Positions 16,356 through 24,583 of a DNA stretch of 44,481 nt are shown here, one piece after another. The translations under genes and the position numbers were made by a program. Position 1 is the stretch's first letter; each line of letters starts with the position of its first letter. Source of the stretch: Halomonas jincaotanensis (GTDB lineage Bacteria; Pseudomonadota; Gammaproteobacteria; Pseudomonadales; Halomonadaceae); NCBI RefSeq assembly GCF_018448785.1, contig NZ_JAHCLU010000029.1:1-44481 (forward strand). The letters are read 5' to 3'. The notes beneath the pieces were generated by a model that saw only the letters and a program-made list of their open reading frames with translations, made no database searches and was not told the DNA's origin.

Positions 16356-16568
16356 TCAGGACTCCTTGACCGTCGTGCGCGGGTTTCGGCTGGCCTTGCC
16401 TTCGGTCACGAACTGGCCCGATTTGGCACTCCGTGCCGAACCGGTCGCGCCGCCGCCGGTCTTCTCGAAGACCGTTGTATCGGGGCTCCGCTTGCCGTGC
16501 GACTTGGTAACGTAGCGCCCGCTGATTGCGCTGCGGTAGTGGCCGCCGCCACCTGATTTCTTCACCAT
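16356..16568 (-). CDS. Small Gly/Ser-rich basic protein with internal repeat
   Basis: 70 residues, built from two related halves: YRSAISGRYVTKSHGKRSP with DTTVFEK, and SARSAKSGQFVTEGKASRNP with RTTVKES. The start MVKKSGGGG is typical. Short proteins with the YRSAISGRYVT pattern are common on mobile elements of Gammaproteobacteria; function unknown. It follows the DUF3892 gene by 37 bases on the same strand, so the two are probably one operon. The doubled form is longer than the single-repeat versions I remember. Confidence 0.7.
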   Translation of the reverse strand: MVKKSGGGGHYRSAISGRYVTKSHGKRSPDTTVFEKTGGGATGSARSAKSGQFVTEGKASRNPRTTVKES

Positions 16569-16605
16569 GATCCGGCCCTCTCGTTCATGGAAGCGCTGCC
16601 CGGTC

Positions 16606-16866
16606 CTAACAGTCGGGCAGATTGTCCAGGTTGTTCTGCGAACTCTTGTCGGCAGTCGTGCGCAGATGCTTATTTCCGTCCACGGTCACCACATGCACGT
16701 CCGTTCGATGGCCCGCGCGATCCACATAATAGCTGTGGGTCTTGCCGTCAATGTCGCGGACGGCGTCGGCCTTGGATCGCGTTGGCCAGGACTCGGTACT
16801 ATTGCAAAGCTTGGTGATATCGCCATCTCTGTCCTTGCCCGTCGCCGTAACTCGCCGGTCAGCCAT
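16606..16866 (-). CDS. DUF3892-family protein
   Basis: About 86 residues. VTATGKDRDGDITKLCN, then a central SKADAVRDIDGKTHSYYVDR, then VHVVTVDGNKHLRTTADK and the ending NNLDNLPDC match the DUF3892 pattern as I know it; the function is unknown. The ATG at 16866 follows a GGAG site; an upstream in-frame start at 16908 lacks one. The gene is the first of a two-gene unit with the Gly/Ser-rich protein. DUF3892 genes are frequent passengers of plasmids and integrative elements. Confidence 0.8.
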   Translation of the reverse strand: MADRRVTATGKDRDGDITKLCNSTESWPTRSKADAVRDIDGKTHSYYVDRAGHRTDVHVVTVDGNKHLRTTADKSSQNNLDNLPDC

Positions 16867-16980
16867 TGGTGGCTCCCTACTATATATAGCGTGACAAAAT
16901 CGACACAATACAACATATAGCAGGTTTTCGGTGGGAGCGAAAGAGAAACACTGGTGAATGGCAGCAAGGGGGCAACGGCA

Positions 16981-17175
16981 TCAGGTGGGCGCCGCGCCCT
17001 CGCATTGACACAAAATGTCGTGGCCGAGTGGACCGCAGTTCCGCCAGCGGTCGTCGTGTATCGACGTGTCTTGGGCGATATCAATCGCGGCGTCCTCGTC
17101 GTCAGCCTCGATGATGATGTTGTGAACGACATATTCGCCGCGCGAGATGATGTACACCTTCGCAACATGACTCAT
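16981..17175 (-). CDS. Small hypothetical protein
   Basis: 64 residues: a short beta strand start (AKVYIISRGEYVVHNIIIEA), then an acidic helix (DDEDAAIDIAQD) and a Cys-containing tail. The pattern strand, VEA-type strand, Glu-rich helix resembles small DpnD/PcfM-like mobile-element proteins, but this is a weak comparison. There is no strong ribosome site. It lies upstream of the DUF3892 operon on the same strand. Confidence 0.5.
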   Translation of the reverse strand: MSHVAKVYIISRGEYVVHNIIIEADDEDAAIDIAQDTSIHDDRWRNCGPLGHDILCQCEGAAPT

Positions 17176-17290
17176 GGATAACCAGAGGAACGGCCTGCGA
17201 GGCGAGATCCAATGACTGACCCGAAGTCCGATCTAACAAAGACCGTCTCGTCCACACGACACGCTGCCCGAACATTGCTCTCGAAAGAAT

Positions 17291-17410
17291 AACAGACAGC
17301 ACGAACGCAAACGCCGCCTCGCCCGAAAGAAACAACAGCAACACGAAGACGACGAGCAACGCGACTGTCGCAAGCGTCCTCTCGCACCGAGACAGCCAAC
17401 ACCTTGAAAG
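17291..17410 (+). repeat. Direct repeat, copy 2 (degenerate gene tail)
   Basis: Related to 16082-16196. It keeps the Arg/Gln-rich tail pattern of the 72-residue protein gene, but the start codon, ribosome site and membrane segment are missing, so it is a remnant of a second copy. Confidence 0.65.
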
Positions 17411-17612
17411 GATAACAGCGCTCGGCAAAGCGGCCGCTGCATCAAACGGTGCTTCCCGGCGCTGCGTGGTACGAATGTTAGGAATCGCGTGTGGAAAAAG
17501 TTTTTCTTGTTATCTGCGGGATGACAGAAATTTTGTAGAAAACGGTGAAGAGGGAACTTGCTGCGGAAGTTTTCAAACAAACGACTATATCAAAGCACTG
17601 CCATCAATATTT

Positions 17613-17924
17613 TCATTTTCCGGACTCATCTCCTTTTAAAGGCTCGATAGTTACAACCGGGCATGAAGACAAAACCTGAGTCTCCTCCAACTTTCCTGAA
17701 ATCGTACAAGAACTTCCGAGATCAATTATGCAAAATTCTTTATTTACTGCGGTTAAACTAGCAACTATTGCCGAGAGCGCGACTATGGCACCAAATGTCT
17801 TTTGCCACCAAGAAAGGACAAGATTTTCAGACTTGACAGGCTTACCATTCCAGTAAAGCTTGTTAGCATCGTCAAGGCCAAACGAGCCTAACTCCTCAGC
17901 CTTAATACGCCTTATTTTTGGCAT
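17613..17924 (-). CDS. Hypothetical single-pass membrane protein
   Basis: Not recognised. About 103 residues with a basic start (MPKIRRIKAEELG), a short soluble part, one hydrophobic segment (TFGAIVALSAIVASLTAV, residues 44-61) and a C-terminal part with cysteines (CIIDLGSSC, SSCPVVTIEP), probably outside the cytoplasm. It follows the 222-residue gene by eight bases and is co-transcribed with it. The region is AT-rich compared with the flanking backbone. I infer a two-protein membrane system, but no function can be named. Confidence 0.6.
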   Translation of the reverse strand: MPKIRRIKAEELGSFGLDDANKLYWNGKPVKSENLVLSWWQKTFGAIVALSAIVASLTAVNKEFCIIDLGSSCTISGKLEETQVLSSCPVVTIEPLKGDESGK

Positions 17925-17932
17925 AATTAAAT

Positions 17933-18601
17933 TTACCGTTTAGCAGATAGCAAATCTAATATTTGCTTGGTCTTTTCATCAATTTTATTGGCCTTTTCAT
18001 CAATTTGATTAACTTGATCTCTTGTAGACGAAATATGAGAAACAATCTCACTCTGCTCAACATGCATCTTGTTAAAAGTAGACGAAATATGAGAAATAAT
18101 CTCCCTCTGCCCAACATGCATCTTGTTAAAAGATGGCGACAGCGACTGTTGAAAAACTTCTCTAATAGGTTTTTCGATTATACGATGCTTTGCCTCTTCG
18201 TCGAATTTATCTTTATTCATGCTCATCTCTTTCAGTAAACATTCTACATTTTCACTTGTCAAGCAAGAGCCATCAGATTCTCCAACTTCCACATTGATAA
18301 CATGTCGAATTTCTTTATGTGCATCTGCCGGCAGCCAGATCAAGAGCTCACTTAAAACTATCTCTTTAACAGCGATATCGGCCCCTTCCTTATCGTAAAG
18401 AGATAAAACAGATATCCTTTCCTCGATTTCATCTGGCAAGGTTATCTTCTCTACATTCACTACTTTCAGAGAAGATATATGCTCATTAAGCTGCAAAATC
18501 TTTTTACGAATGGGATCGACTCGCCAGACGCATGCCTCCACCACGTCAAACAAATGCTGGTAGGCACAATCAAACTTTACTTTTACTTCCTTGGCTCGCA
18601 T
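17933..18601 (-). CDS. Hypothetical coiled-coil protein with 18-residue tandem repeat
   Basis: Not recognised. 222 residues. The N-terminal 125 residues are a mixed domain. The C-terminal part is helical and contains two copies of an 18-residue unit, FNKMHVGQREIISHISST and FNKMHVEQSEIVSHISST (54-base DNA period near 18021-18134), then heptad-like NQIDEKANKIDEKTKQILDL. This looks like a coiled-coil stalk that could lengthen or shorten by repeat slippage. It lies eight bases upstream of the small membrane-protein gene. The pair is AT-rich and foreign to the backbone; a defence or stability role is possible but not shown. Confidence 0.6.
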   Translation of the reverse strand: MRAKEVKVKFDCAYQHLFDVVEACVWRVDPIRKKILQLNEHISSLKVVNVEKITLPDEIEERISVLSLYDKEGADIAVKEIVLSELLIWLPADAHKEIRHVINVEVGESDGSCLTSENVECLLKEMSMNKDKFDEEAKHRIIEKPIREVFQQSLSPSFNKMHVGQREIISHISSTFNKMHVEQSEIVSHISSTRDQVNQIDEKANKIDEKTKQILDLLSAKR

Positions 18602-18648
18602 AAGCTTATTCCTAGAAGTAATATCTTTCTGAAGCCGTCAACAGGAAA

Positions 18649-19137
18649 TTAGAGTATAGATCGCAATTTGTAACTATTCAGGTGGTTTCGCGAGAGGGTC
18701 GCCAACCACCTGATTTCTCTGGCATAGTGTGTCCAAACAACCGACACGCCATACGGTGACATGACCATCTGCGACATCAACGTCGACGAGAGGTGCACAT
18801 CGAGCGCCGATTTCACCTCACCCATGTGAGCCTCGGCGCTGCCACGCTTGCGGTACAGCGCCAGGACCTTCTCAGGCCGCCAGTCGAATTTGCCGAGGTT
18901 GGTGACCAGGAAGACGCTATGCAGCAGCAGATCATCGAGGCGTTCCTGCACCACCAGCACCACGCGTCGCGGCGACGGCCACGCCCCCGCCTGGTACGTC
19001 AGGTCGTGGTACCACTCCCGAGGTTGCTCGGGCGGGCGGCCTCGAGGCCGTTTCAGGTACGGCGCCGCCAGCGCCTGAAGCCTCGAGTGACTGCGCAGCC
19101 GGCCCAGATACTCGATGCCACGATCTTCCACCTCCAT
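18649..19137 (-). pseudogene. IS1380-family transposase fragment
   Basis: About 163 residues from the middle and C-terminal part of an IS1380-type DDE transposase: VVLVVQERLDDLLLHSVFLV, then TNLGKFDWRPEKVLALYRKR, then GSAEAHMGEVKSALDVHLSS. The conserved YRKRGSAEAHMGE segment, with the catalytic glutamate, is present. The N-terminal part with the first catalytic aspartates is absent, and the C-terminus stops soon after NHLNSYKLRSIL. No terminal repeats were found, so this is a remnant. Confidence 0.85.
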
Positions 19138-19183
19138 AACCCTGACACAACAAAATCGATTTTCTTATATCACAGGACACTCA

Positions 19184-19304
19184 GATTGTAATTGATACAA
19201 TCACTATCCGATTGAAGCTGATGTGAACCGAGTTGCCCAGAGCACATTTTGTCCGCACTTGGTTCAGGGACTTGTTGAACCAAGTGCGCAGCTCCGTGAG
19301 CTGC
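19184..19304. other. Three hairpins between IS remnant and ardC
   Basis: GATTGTA/TACAATC at 19184-19202, a perfect 12-base stem GCACTTGGTTCA/TGAACCAAGTGC at 19255-19287, and GCAGCTC/GAGCTGC at 19288-19304. There is no run of T after the 12-base stem, so a standard terminator is doubtful. They may mark an old IS end or an ardC 3' structure. Confidence 0.4.
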
Positions 19305-19411
19305 GAAAAGCTCTACTGGTAACGCAGCCCGGCCAAGCCTTGGGTGCGAGCGTCTTTTCTACGGCATCGAGCCTGGGGTCTGAATGGGCATAGTTAACAG
19401 GCCGGGGCCGC

Positions 19412-20326
19412 CTATTCGGCGGCCTCGGAAGTTGCGGGTTGCATGCCGTGAAGGTAATCCGCGGCCCGCTGCGCGTGCGCGGCGGCGCGGAAGATGGCGC
19501 GCTTGTCATTGCGCAGGACTTCCAGCCAGCTCGCGATATAGGCGCTGTGATCCGGGCGGGGCTCGAGCTCGATACCGAGGTCCGCAGCCAGGAAGGCGCT
19601 ACCGAGCTCGGCGACCAGCTCCTCCTGCGCGTAGCCTGCATCGCCCCAGCGCTTACGACCGAATTCGCGATTCAGCCGCTCGGGATGCCGAGTCCAGTGG
19701 CAAGTCTCGTGTGCCAGCGTGGCGTAGTAGCTTTCGGCGTCGCGGAAGGTCTCGAAGGGCGGCATCTGGATGCGGTCGGCGCCGATGGCGTAGTAGGCCT
19801 GATTGCCGCCGTGGCAGATAACGGCCCCGGTGGCGGCGAAGAAAGCGTCGGCGCGTGCGATGCGCTGCACCGGATCGAGCACCGGCCCGGCGGTCCGGTA
19901 GTAGTGGTCCGGCAGCCCTTCGACCTGCTCGACATTGAAGACTGTGTAGCCCTTCATGAAGGGGATGGCCTGGTCAATTTCTTCCCCGCTGTCCGCATCG
20001 ACTTCGGTGCGGGTGATCGTATTGGCGTAGACGACCTGCTCCCCCTTCTCGCCCTTGCGGACATGGCCGCCGAGCTCCTTGGCCTGGCGGAAGGTCATCC
20101 AGATCGGTGCGCTGTAGCCGATAGCGGCGGCTGCGGTCCAGAGCATCAGGATGTTGATGCCGTTATAGGGCTGGCCGTTGTAGCGGAGCGGTTTGGTAAT
20201 GCGGCCGGCGGCATGTTCGGCGTTCCATGGCTTCATCCAGGGGCGCACGCCTTTCTCCAGGTCGGTGATGATCTTGTCGGTGATCCGGGTGTAGATGTCG
20301 GTTTTCGTTGCGTTATGGCGTGTCAT
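19412..20326 (-). CDS. ardC: ArdC-family antirestriction protein
   Basis: Protects incoming single-stranded DNA from host restriction during conjugative entry. About 304 residues. The N-terminal half (DIYTRITDKIITDLEKGVRP, PWNAEHAAGRITKPLRYNGQ) is the single-strand DNA-binding domain shared with TraC-type primases. The C-terminal half is a zinc metallopeptidase-like domain with LAHETCHWTRH (HExxH: H206, E207, H210) and EELVAELG supplying a further acidic ligand. All key residues are present and the length is normal. Structured repeat C starts just upstream of its ATG. A remnant of another ardC 3' end lies at 16223. Confidence 0.92.
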   Translation of the reverse strand: MTRHNATKTDIYTRITDKIITDLEKGVRPWMKPWNAEHAAGRITKPLRYNGQPYNGINILMLWTAAAAIGYSAPIWMTFRQAKELGGHVRKGEKGEQVVYANTITRTEVDADSGEEIDQAIPFMKGYTVFNVEQVEGLPDHYYRTAGPVLDPVQRIARADAFFAATGAVICHGGNQAYYAIGADRIQMPPFETFRDAESYYATLAHETCHWTRHPERLNREFGRKRWGDAGYAQEELVAELGSAFLAADLGIELEPRPDHSAYIASWLEVLRNDKRAIFRAAAHAQRAADYLHGMQPATSEAAE

Positions 20327-20334
20327 GGCGCGTT

Positions 20335-20560
20335 CCTCCGTTCTTTGGTTTTCCTCACGACGCTGAAAGAAACGGGCCGGGGGAAAAGCCGGAAAGACAC
20401 CGGAGGGGAACGGTCAACACGGGAGACGCCGCAGGCGGCGAATGGAGCGGGCAGACCGTTGTCTTTACGGCGCACCCGGCCAGATTGAAGCGTCATGGAT
20501 TGAGGAAAACCGAACGGAGGGACCGCCCGCCGACCACGCACGCAGCGAAAACGCATTACA
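20335..20560. repeat. Structured repeat, copy C (diverged)
   Basis: Shares with copies A and B only the core CCGCAGGCGGCGAATGGAGC (20429-20450), again enclosed by a closing stem, here AACGGTC at 20409-20415 with GACCGTT at 20454-20460. Like the other copies it lies upstream of a leftward gene, in this case ardC. The stem sequence is entirely different while the core is kept, which is what an RNA family would show. Confidence 0.5.
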
Positions 20561-21224
20561 AAACCGGATCACGGATCATCACCGCCGCGAGAAGATGCGC
20601 CTCCTTGAAAGGAAAGGAACGCCATGCCGCCTGCCGCATGCCATCGCGCGACGCCCGGCCAGTCACCGGCAAACATCCGGCTCTGGACCGCAGAGGACAT
20701 GAAAAAGCGCACGCGCTGGAAATTAACGCCGACAGGCGCAAGGCGGCCCGCTTGTCCGCATCAGGGGGAGACGGGCGCGGGCAGTGCGATACAACCCCAC
20801 CGCCCAAAGCGGGCAGCGGGTGCAATCACCGCCGTATCCCCTTCATGAGGGTCTACAGCGACAACAATACGAGCATGGGCCGGCCGGACCACAGGACCGC
20901 CGGGGCGGATGTCATATATGCAGCGCTATCGCTGGTGCATTGCCGCCGCCTCCGGGGCGATCTCTGCCAGGCGCGTCCAGGCCGCCCAGCCCCCCGCTTC
21001 AGAGGCGCTCAAGAAAGAGCCGGAGCGAGACACAAGTAAGCGCTTGCTGACACGGATATGACCGGACGGGGCCTATGAGCGGCTGGGCCGGGACTGAGAA
21101 TACAGCGGTCATGCAGGAAGCGGTCGTAGAGAGCCTGAATCGCCGCGCTCGGAAGCACTCCTGCCGCCTCTACATTCGCTACACTTGCCGATGCCGAGCA
21201 TGCATCGCAAACAGGAAGCGCGTT
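20561..21224. other. Spacer without a convincing gene
   Basis: GC-rich DNA with open frames in several phases but no good ribosome site or recognisable protein. A 47-codon frame at about 20920 (starting MQRYRWCIAAA) is possible. It may be decayed backbone between ardC and the broken endonuclease gene. Confidence 0.4.
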
Positions 21225-21721
21225 ATGCGGACGCTTGTCATCGGCCTGATCGGCCCCGCCGTCGTCATTCTAGGCCGCCAAGAGGATCGCCGAGCAAGAT
21301 ATCTATTACGACCGGGACGAGACCTTCTATTGCGGGTGCACCTTCGATTTTGAGGATGGGCCCGCCCTTCCCTCCTGCGGGTACGACGTGCGCAAACAGC
21401 CTGACAGGGCAAGCCGCATCGAGTGGGAGCATGTGGTCCCGGCCTATGACTTCGGGCGGCAACGACAATGCTGGCAGGACGCCGGCCGCCGACATTGCCG
21501 GTCGAACGACCCGGTCTTTTGGCGGGCTGAAGCCGACCTGCACAACCTGGTGCCGTCCATCGGCGAGATCAACGGCGACCGCTCCAACATGCGTTACGGC
21601 ATGGCGGTCAGCAGCGACGCCTATCAGTATGGGGACTGCCAGGCCAAGGTGGACTACGGCGTCCGGACGTTCGAGCCACCGGCCCATGTGCGCTGCGATA
21701 TCGCGCGCACCTATTTCTGGC
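21225..21721 (+). pseudogene. Endonuclease I (EndA/NucM-type), frameshifted and truncated
   Basis: Remnant of a secreted DNase. A signal peptide (MRTLVIGLIGPAVVIL) starts at 21225 after an AGGAAG site. The mature part lies in another frame: AAKRIAEQDIYYDRDETFY, then CGCTFDF, SRIEWEHVVPAYDFG and NLVPSIGEINGDRSN, ending CDIARTYFW. A single extra base near 21272 explains the shift, since a TAG precedes the mature frame there. The WEHVVPA block with the catalytic histidine is preserved. The gene is cut by the IS3-type remnant before its natural end. Such endonuclease genes often accompany conjugative modules. Confidence 0.85.
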
Positions 21722-22195
21722 CGGCGCCTGGCTCGGTTCCTGGACGACATGCCGCAGCAGCGCACTCTGCCCGCGTCGATTGTCTGCGATAACGGCCCCG
21801 AGGTGACCAGTAAGGCTACGTTCTTCTGGGCGCGTGAAAGGAAGGTCACGCTGGCCTTCATCCAGCCGGGCAAGCCGACACAGAATGCCTTCATCGAGAG
21901 CTTCAACGACAAGTTCCGCGATGGGTGCCTCAATCAGCACTGGTTTCTGAGCCTGACCGATGCCCGACATGAAATCGACCAATGGAGAGCCCACTACAAC
22001 CATGTCAGTCCGCACAGCTCGCTGGGCTATATGCCACCCATAGCCTATGCCCAGCGGTGTGCACAAAGGAACAGTTTCTCGCATTGTGAGTGGACCAAAA
22101 ACAGGGGAAAGGTCATCAGAACCTGCATCTGCCCAACGAAACCAACACCGTACAACCCGCACTCATCAACGCCTTTAACAATCGTCATCCCATAA
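21722..22195 (+). pseudogene. IS3-family transposase (OrfB) C-terminal fragment
   Basis: The reading shows IVCDNGPEVTSKATFFWA (second catalytic Asp), then LAFIQPGKPTQNAFIESFND with the catalytic Glu, KFRDGCLNQHWFLSL, and YNHVSPHSSLGYMPP, typical of the IS3 OrfB integrase core. The first catalytic Asp and all of OrfA are missing. The match weakens after about 22060. It sits on the broken end of the endonuclease gene, so a deletion next to an IS probably made both remnants. Confidence 0.85.
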
Positions 22196-22314
22196 ACGAA
22201 GCTGGGCGCACCATAGGAGACCTTGTGAAGGAGATGATCAATCATCGTCTGTCTTGACCGTGTGCCACGCAACGACCACACTTTCACAGAGAGACCACAT
22301 TGGGGCTAGCTTGC

Positions 22315-22944
22315 ATGAGCGACGAACTCAGCGAAATGGAGCTTGATGAGCGCCACCTCATGTGGGAGAAGAACATCGATATTGTAACTGCTTTTTTGAC
22401 CACCAATGGTCAAATCCAGATTACTCTAGTCGCCGCATACGCTACGGCGTTGGCGTTTCTAGCCACTTGGGGAAATTCGTTGACTGGCGCTGAAAAAGCT
22501 TCAACGTTCTCAATAACCATCCCACTATTTTCGCTTGTTGCTCTGATCTTGGCACTAAACGTCTATTCATGGATTGCAATTCAGATCTCTTATCTTCAAA
22601 CGGTGGCGCTGAAGCATCCAAGAGTGCGCGAACCGATCACCTACTTTGACTACCGGGCGCGCATTGAGGATAATTGGCTGTCACGAGCTCCAGTGAAGAG
22701 ATTTTTCATCGTCGTACGGGGTGGCTTCAAGTACTACATCCAACTACCTTTTAAGATGCGTGACATATATTGCTATTATTTCTTAATTTATGTTATTTCT
22801 CCGATTGCATGTATGGTCTATGTGCTAGATGGAAAGGAGCTATATTACCGATTGGCTACTCTTATCTTTGTACAGATACTGATTGTTTCTTACGGGCTAA
22901 GAGATAGACTTGCGGGCTCGATGCTGTCGGCAAGCAACATCTAA
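22315..22944 (+). CDS. Hypothetical four-segment membrane protein
   Basis: Not recognised. About 209 residues. An acidic cytoplasmic start is followed by two close hydrophobic segments (ITLVAAYATALAFLATW and TIPLFSLVALILALNVYS), a central soluble part with YFDYRARIEDNWLSRAPVKR, then two more (YFLIYVISPIACMVYVL and LIFVQILIVSYGL). It lies 37 bases before the aldehyde dehydrogenase gene on the same strand and is probably the first gene of the cyclodipeptide cargo operon. An in-frame TTG at 22300 is an alternative start; neither has a strong ribosome site. A transport or anchoring role for the pathway is only inference. Confidence 0.7.
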   Translation: MSDELSEMELDERHLMWEKNIDIVTAFLTTNGQIQITLVAAYATALAFLATWGNSLTGAEKASTFSITIPLFSLVALILALNVYSWIAIQISYLQTVALKHPRVREPITYFDYRARIEDNWLSRAPVKRFFIVVRGGFKYYIQLPFKMRDIYCYYFLIYVISPIACMVYVLDGKELYYRLATLIFVQILIVSYGLRDRLAGSMLSASNI

Positions 22945-22980
22945 ACAGCACGGGCTTTCCCCACAATCAGGAGGTGACGG

Positions 22981-24504
22981 ATGTCAAAGAGTTTTCCAAG
23001 TGAGAACATAAAAGGCTGGGCCACTATCGGAGACGAAGCAAAACGGATCTTGGATGGCTTAAAACTGCCCGGCTTCGATAGTGTGTGGACTGACGGCGAG
23101 TGGGATGGTGAGGTTTTTGACAACCGCTCCGGAATAAACCAAAGCGTAATCTGTTCGGTACCTCAGTTTGGCCCGAAAGAAATCGAGTTAGTGGTCAACA
23201 AAGCAAACCAAGCAGTGAGTGGCTCAGGCGGTTGGGCCGCCATGTCTGCATTGGAGCGAAAGTCCAAGATACTGGATTTTCGGCTGAGGATTCTGAAGCA
23301 TGCGGACGAATTGGCGATGCTCGATTGCATCGATGTGGGCAAACCTTACCAAATCGCGCGGGCTGTGGATGTGCAAAGCGCGGCCAGGAGTCTAGAGTGG
23401 TATGCAGAACTCGCGGATAAATTCTACGGAGAACTAGCTCCCACAAACAACTTGGATGCGATTTCTTATCAGCCGCTGGGTGTCGTATCCGCTCTGGTGC
23501 CCTGGAACTACCCGATAATGATCGCTGCATGGAAATTCGCGCCGATGTTGGCTGCGGGGAACGCCGTTATACTTAAGCCTGCTGAACAGTCTCCCCTGTC
23601 TGCGATGCGATTGATGGAAATTGCCAGAGAGTCGGATTTGCCGCCGGGAGTGTTCAACGTTGTCACCGGCGACGGCGAGACAACGGGGCAGGCATTGATC
23701 CAGCACGTAGATGTTCACGGGGTTGGCTTTACGGGCAGCTCGGAGACTGGCAAGGTTGTAATCGGAGCGGCTAATTCTAGGCGACTAAAGCCGGTTTCAC
23801 TAGAATGCGGTGGAAAGTCTCCCGCAGTTCTCTTCGATGATTGTAACGTCGAAAAGGCGGTCAAACTGATCGCCGCTGGGATCTTCTACAATGCTGGCCA
23901 AAGTTGCAATGCTCCAACCCGGGTATTGGCTCACGAAAGTATCGTTGAACAGGTAATCGACATGTTTGTTGAGGAGGCTAAAGAGTACCTTCCAAATAAC
24001 CCGCTGTCCGGAGATTCAAAGGTTGGATCAATTGTTGATCGAATTCAGTACGAAAAAGTCGTTTCGCTGACCGAACAGGCGGTGAACATGGGTTGTGATG
24101 TGGCGTATGGATCAACAGAAAGAATGTTTGAAGAGACTGGGGGATACTATATTTCCCCAATGGTTCTCACAAACGTCTCAAGAGAGTCGCCAGCTTTTCA
24201 AGAAGAGATATTTGGTCCGATATTGCCGATCACATCATTCTCGACTGACGATGAAGCCATTGAATTGGCCAATGACTCCCGCTACGGATTGTGGGCGAAC
24301 GTCTTCACTACGTCGCTAGATCGAGCTCTGAAGTCGGCGAAGCAAATTGACGCAGGTACTGTTGCAACTAATGTGACATTCGGCGGTGACATCACTACCC
24401 CGTTTGGCGGTTTCAAGGATTCCGGGATAGGCAGGGACCGTTCGACACACGCTCTCGTCAAATACATGAACGTTAAGCACACCAGTCTTGTGCCAAATAG
24501 TTAA
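22981..24504 (+). CDS. NAD(P)-dependent aldehyde dehydrogenase
   Basis: Oxidises an aldehyde to a carboxylic acid. 507 residues, full family length. Visible parts are VPWNYPIMIAAWKFAPMLAA with Asn176, NAVILKPAEQSPLSA with Lys199, GFTGSSETGK (cofactor binding), the general base in SLECGGKSP (Glu275), the catalytic cysteine in FYNAGQSCNAPTRV (Cys309), and EEIFGPILPI near the end. The overall pattern is closest to the PuuC/betaine-aldehyde group, but the substrate cannot be assigned. AGGAGGTGACGG lies before the ATG. Neighbours are a membrane protein and a cyclodipeptide synthase, so it may modify a product of that enzyme or supply a precursor. Confidence 0.93.
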   Translation: MSKSFPSENIKGWATIGDEAKRILDGLKLPGFDSVWTDGEWDGEVFDNRSGINQSVICSVPQFGPKEIELVVNKANQAVSGSGGWAAMSALERKSKILDFRLRILKHADELAMLDCIDVGKPYQIARAVDVQSAARSLEWYAELADKFYGELAPTNNLDAISYQPLGVVSALVPWNYPIMIAAWKFAPMLAAGNAVILKPAEQSPLSAMRLMEIARESDLPPGVFNVVTGDGETTGQALIQHVDVHGVGFTGSSETGKVVIGAANSRRLKPVSLECGGKSPAVLFDDCNVEKAVKLIAAGIFYNAGQSCNAPTRVLAHESIVEQVIDMFVEEAKEYLPNNPLSGDSKVGSIVDRIQYEKVVSLTEQAVNMGCDVAYGSTERMFEETGGYYISPMVLTNVSRESPAFQEEIFGPILPITSFSTDDEAIELANDSRYGLWANVFTTSLDRALKSAKQIDAGTVATNVTFGGDITTPFGGFKDSGIGRDRSTHALVKYMNVKHTSLVPNS

Positions 24505-24583
24505 GATAAAAAGAAAAATTCTCTTGTGAGATTTCGAGAAGACTATTCGGAAGAGTTGGGGTGCCTCGATTTGCAGAAACGTT

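Noticed and set aside
18649..19304. A complete IS1380 copy
   Set aside because: The N-terminal half of the transposase and both terminal repeats are missing.
19439..20488. A 349-codon rightward frame opposite ardC
   Set aside because: ArdC on the other strand has all its motifs; this frame is its shadow.
20308..21039. Rightward 243-codon frame after ardC
   Set aside because: It starts inside ardC, is very Arg/Gly/Pro-rich and has no ribosome site; it looks like a GC-rich chance frame.
22129..22257. 43-codon tail beginning LPNETNTVQPALINAFNN and ending MINHRLS
   Set aside because: It reads like the end of a real protein, but no start or upstream part is present; I could not name a family, so it is treated as an unidentified remnant.
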